Positions 62,734-64,000 of a stretch of 64,000 nt of DNA are shown piece by piece. The position numbers were made by a program, and so were the translations under genes. The notes beneath the pieces were generated by a model, which did no database searches, was not told the DNA's origin, and saw nothing but the letters and a program-made list of their open reading frames with translations. Origin of the DNA: Phaeotremella fagi. Its lineage: Eukaryota; Basidiomycota; Tremellomycetes; Tremellales; Phaeotremellaceae. The stretch spans positions 248,001-312,000 of the forward strand of contig BCHU01000014.1 of NCBI GenBank assembly GCA_001599715.1, in the 5' to 3' direction. How positions within the stretch are numbered: position 1 is the stretch's first letter; every line of letters begins with the position of its first letter.

Positions 62734-63246
62734 ATGTCCACCCCCACCCCCAACCCCAACCCCACCCAGTCTCCTGCAGAGGACAATGAGTTCACCATCG
62801 ATTCGTTACGAGATTACGTTCATGGCAAGATCCAACAGCCCAAAGAAAATTACGAGAAGAGCTTCTTCGACTATCACCTCAAGGCATCCTTCCGTAAACG
62901 TAGTAGTGTGAGGAGTGTTGATGGAAACTGGTACTCCGACATCGAATCATGGAAATTCAAACCAAAATTGACTGGTTGCGAAAAACAATTTAGTACCGAA
63001 ATCATGCTTGCTGTCACAGCAATTGTCAAAGACAACGTCGACCGAAATAAGAACAATGAAATCGGTAGAGGATTAGTCGCCCATTCGTTCGTTCGATTGA
63101 TCAGTCGGGATCAGACTGATGAGGAAAAAAAGTTGTTGGAATGGAGTAAGAAGCTTGTGTCTGATTATACATACAAACAGCTCAGAAGTCAGCTAGAACT
63201 ACTTCACGATGATAAATGGACGTTCATGACGTGGGAGGGGTATTAA
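62734..63246 (+). CDS. Tandem orphan family, gene 2 (intronless)
   Basis: A single exon of 170 residues. A Pro/Asn-rich lead (TPTPNPNPTQSPAED) precedes NEFTIDSLRDYVHGK, identical to gene 1 in NEFTIDSL at both protein and DNA level. WKFK, then STEIMLAVTAIV, EWSKKLVSDY and a final TWEGY correspond to the shared elements of gene 1. No recognised domain, signal or membrane helix. Function unknown. Confidence 0.7.
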   Translation: MSTPTPNPNPTQSPAEDNEFTIDSLRDYVHGKIQQPKENYEKSFFDYHLKASFRKRSSVRSVDGNWYSDIESWKFKPKLTGCEKQFSTEIMLAVTAIVKDNVDRNKNNEIGRGLVAHSFVRLISRDQTDEEKKLLEWSKKLVSDYTYKQLRSQLELLHDDKWTFMTWEGY

Positions 63247-63689
63247 CCGTACTGGTGAGCGGTTAGTAGATGGCTGGAATTTACGGAGATCGTATGTGGT
63301 GTGTGAATGGCGGAAAATTTCATGTACATGAGGATCGATAGTATACTGTAGTGAGAGTGACAGAAAGAGGAAGTAAACAAATGCATGTGACAGTTGTTTA
63401 GCATTCCAATCCCATTACCCATTGTTCTGCTTTCAGAGTCGTCTTGACAATTTCACTACAAGACTTTGTACCCATACTATATAACCTCTCAAGTAAGTAA
63501 GAGGCCTCTGATCGATTTCACCGTCATAGCGCTACTTGCTTCTTCAAAGCCATTGCGCTGAAGACGTATCCTCCTTTGATCAATGGACTTCTGAGACTCA
63601 TTTCATCGAAGGCGTGGCGGTGGCGTGGAAAATAATCAGGATTGTAAATGATTTGACCATTTGAATATATACAATAAACTATTTTGAAC
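63247..63689. other. Intergenic between family genes 2 and 3
   Basis: Holds the second copy of the 27-base element and a TATATAA at 63478-63484, about 205 bases before gene 3. A minus-strand open frame here overlaps the gene 3 start and shows no support. Confidence 0.5.
63373..63399. repeat. 27-base element, copy after gene 2
   Basis: Partner of 62452-62478, with four base differences. Confidence 0.65.
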
Positions 63690-64000
63690 ATGTCCCAATC
63701 TACATCAGACACTGTTCCAAAAAATGAACCATCAGATCTCACAATAGAAGAATATCGCCAGTACGTCGACAAGCACGTTAATAAAGGGGTATTTCACTCT
63801 CGCCTCGATTTCATCCAAAGCACTCTCAAATTAGAATGGACCGAGAAAACGGGCGAATGGCATGATAATGAACTGTGGTCAGTAAGTACAGGTGTTGTTG
63901 ATCGTGCGTGTTGGGAATGGGAAGATTACCGACGTCCAGGTGATAAGATCGTTGGATATCTAGGTCCTGAAATCATGCTCGCCACAGAGGCTATCCTTCG
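63690..64000 (+). CDS. Tandem orphan family, gene 3, 3' truncated by the window
   Basis: The start MSQSTSDTVPKNEPSDLTIE is followed by LTIEEYRQYVDKHV, which aligns with the FTIDSL-x2-YV element of genes 1 and 2. GYLGPEIMLATEAIL aligns with EIMLAVTAIV. The frame is open without an intron to the last base. It is the most divergent of the three visible members. The array may continue outside the window. Confidence 0.65.
   Translation, partial: MSQSTSDTVPKNEPSDLTIEEYRQYVDKHVNKGVFHSRLDFIQSTLKLEWTEKTGEWHDNELWSVSTGVVDRACWEWEDYRRPGDKIVGYLGPEIMLATEAIL

Noticed and set aside
63524..63772. Minus-strand frame overlapping family gene 3
   Set aside because: Gene 3 on the plus strand aligns with its paralogues; the minus frame has no support.

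Overview
The window is a gene-dense, intron-rich fungal nuclear segment. The introns are mostly about 45-65 nt, with GTAAGT/GTGAGT/GTATGT donors and CTAAC/CTGAC-like branch points. Squalene synthase, Mediator and TFIID subunits, spliceosomal Prp4 kinase, a mitochondrial Xaa-Pro peptidase, the nuclear exosome RNase Rrp6, a Zn2Cys6 regulator and a CYP63/CYP52-like P450 sit side by side. Together these point to a basidiomycete yeast lineage; Tremellomycetes (Cryptococcus/Kwoniella/Tremella-like) is my best guess, by inference only. I supported 29 protein-coding genes. The first and last run off the window edges. I saw no rRNA, tRNA, CRISPR array or transposase.

Layout. 1-9.6 kb: the end of an orphan membrane protein (+), then on the minus strand a short-chain dehydrogenase, a seven-helix receptor, an amidase and a 189-residue secreted orphan. 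10-19 kb: a phosphoglycerate-mutase-like protein (+), a large Rdh54/Rad54B recombination motor (-) and a cyclopropane-fatty-acid synthase (+), the last two sharing a bidirectional promoter. 19-29 kb: a long DUF1765 protein (-) and a ferric reductase (+) separated by 1.45 kb, the longest gap. 29-45.7 kb: a Rad51-family ATPase, MED22, TAF11, a Zn2Cys6 factor, RRP6, mitoribosomal mL46, a P450, an Oxa1/Cox18-type insertase and a GFA/CENP-V-fold protein. 46-48 kb: two tandem paralogous orphans (-). 48.5-61.4 kb: Icp55-like peptidase, Prp4 kinase, squalene synthase, a disordered orphan and an ACOT9-like thioesterase. 61.4-64 kb: an accessory patch with a 104-bp tandem repeat followed by three tandem, intronless, mutually paralogous orphan genes.

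Most genes are housekeeping functions without a shared pathway; neighbours are mainly linked by divergent promoters or closely facing 3' ends. The less ordinary material is (i) the tandem intronless family at the right edge, (ii) the two-gene paralogous family at 46-48 kb with conserved intron positions, (iii) a set of very small exons (5, 12, 14 and 16 nt) that must be included to keep conserved domains in frame, and (iv) an orphan secreted four-cysteine protein. All gene models are spliced by eye from splice-site consensus and protein-family conservation; no alignment or RNA data were available.
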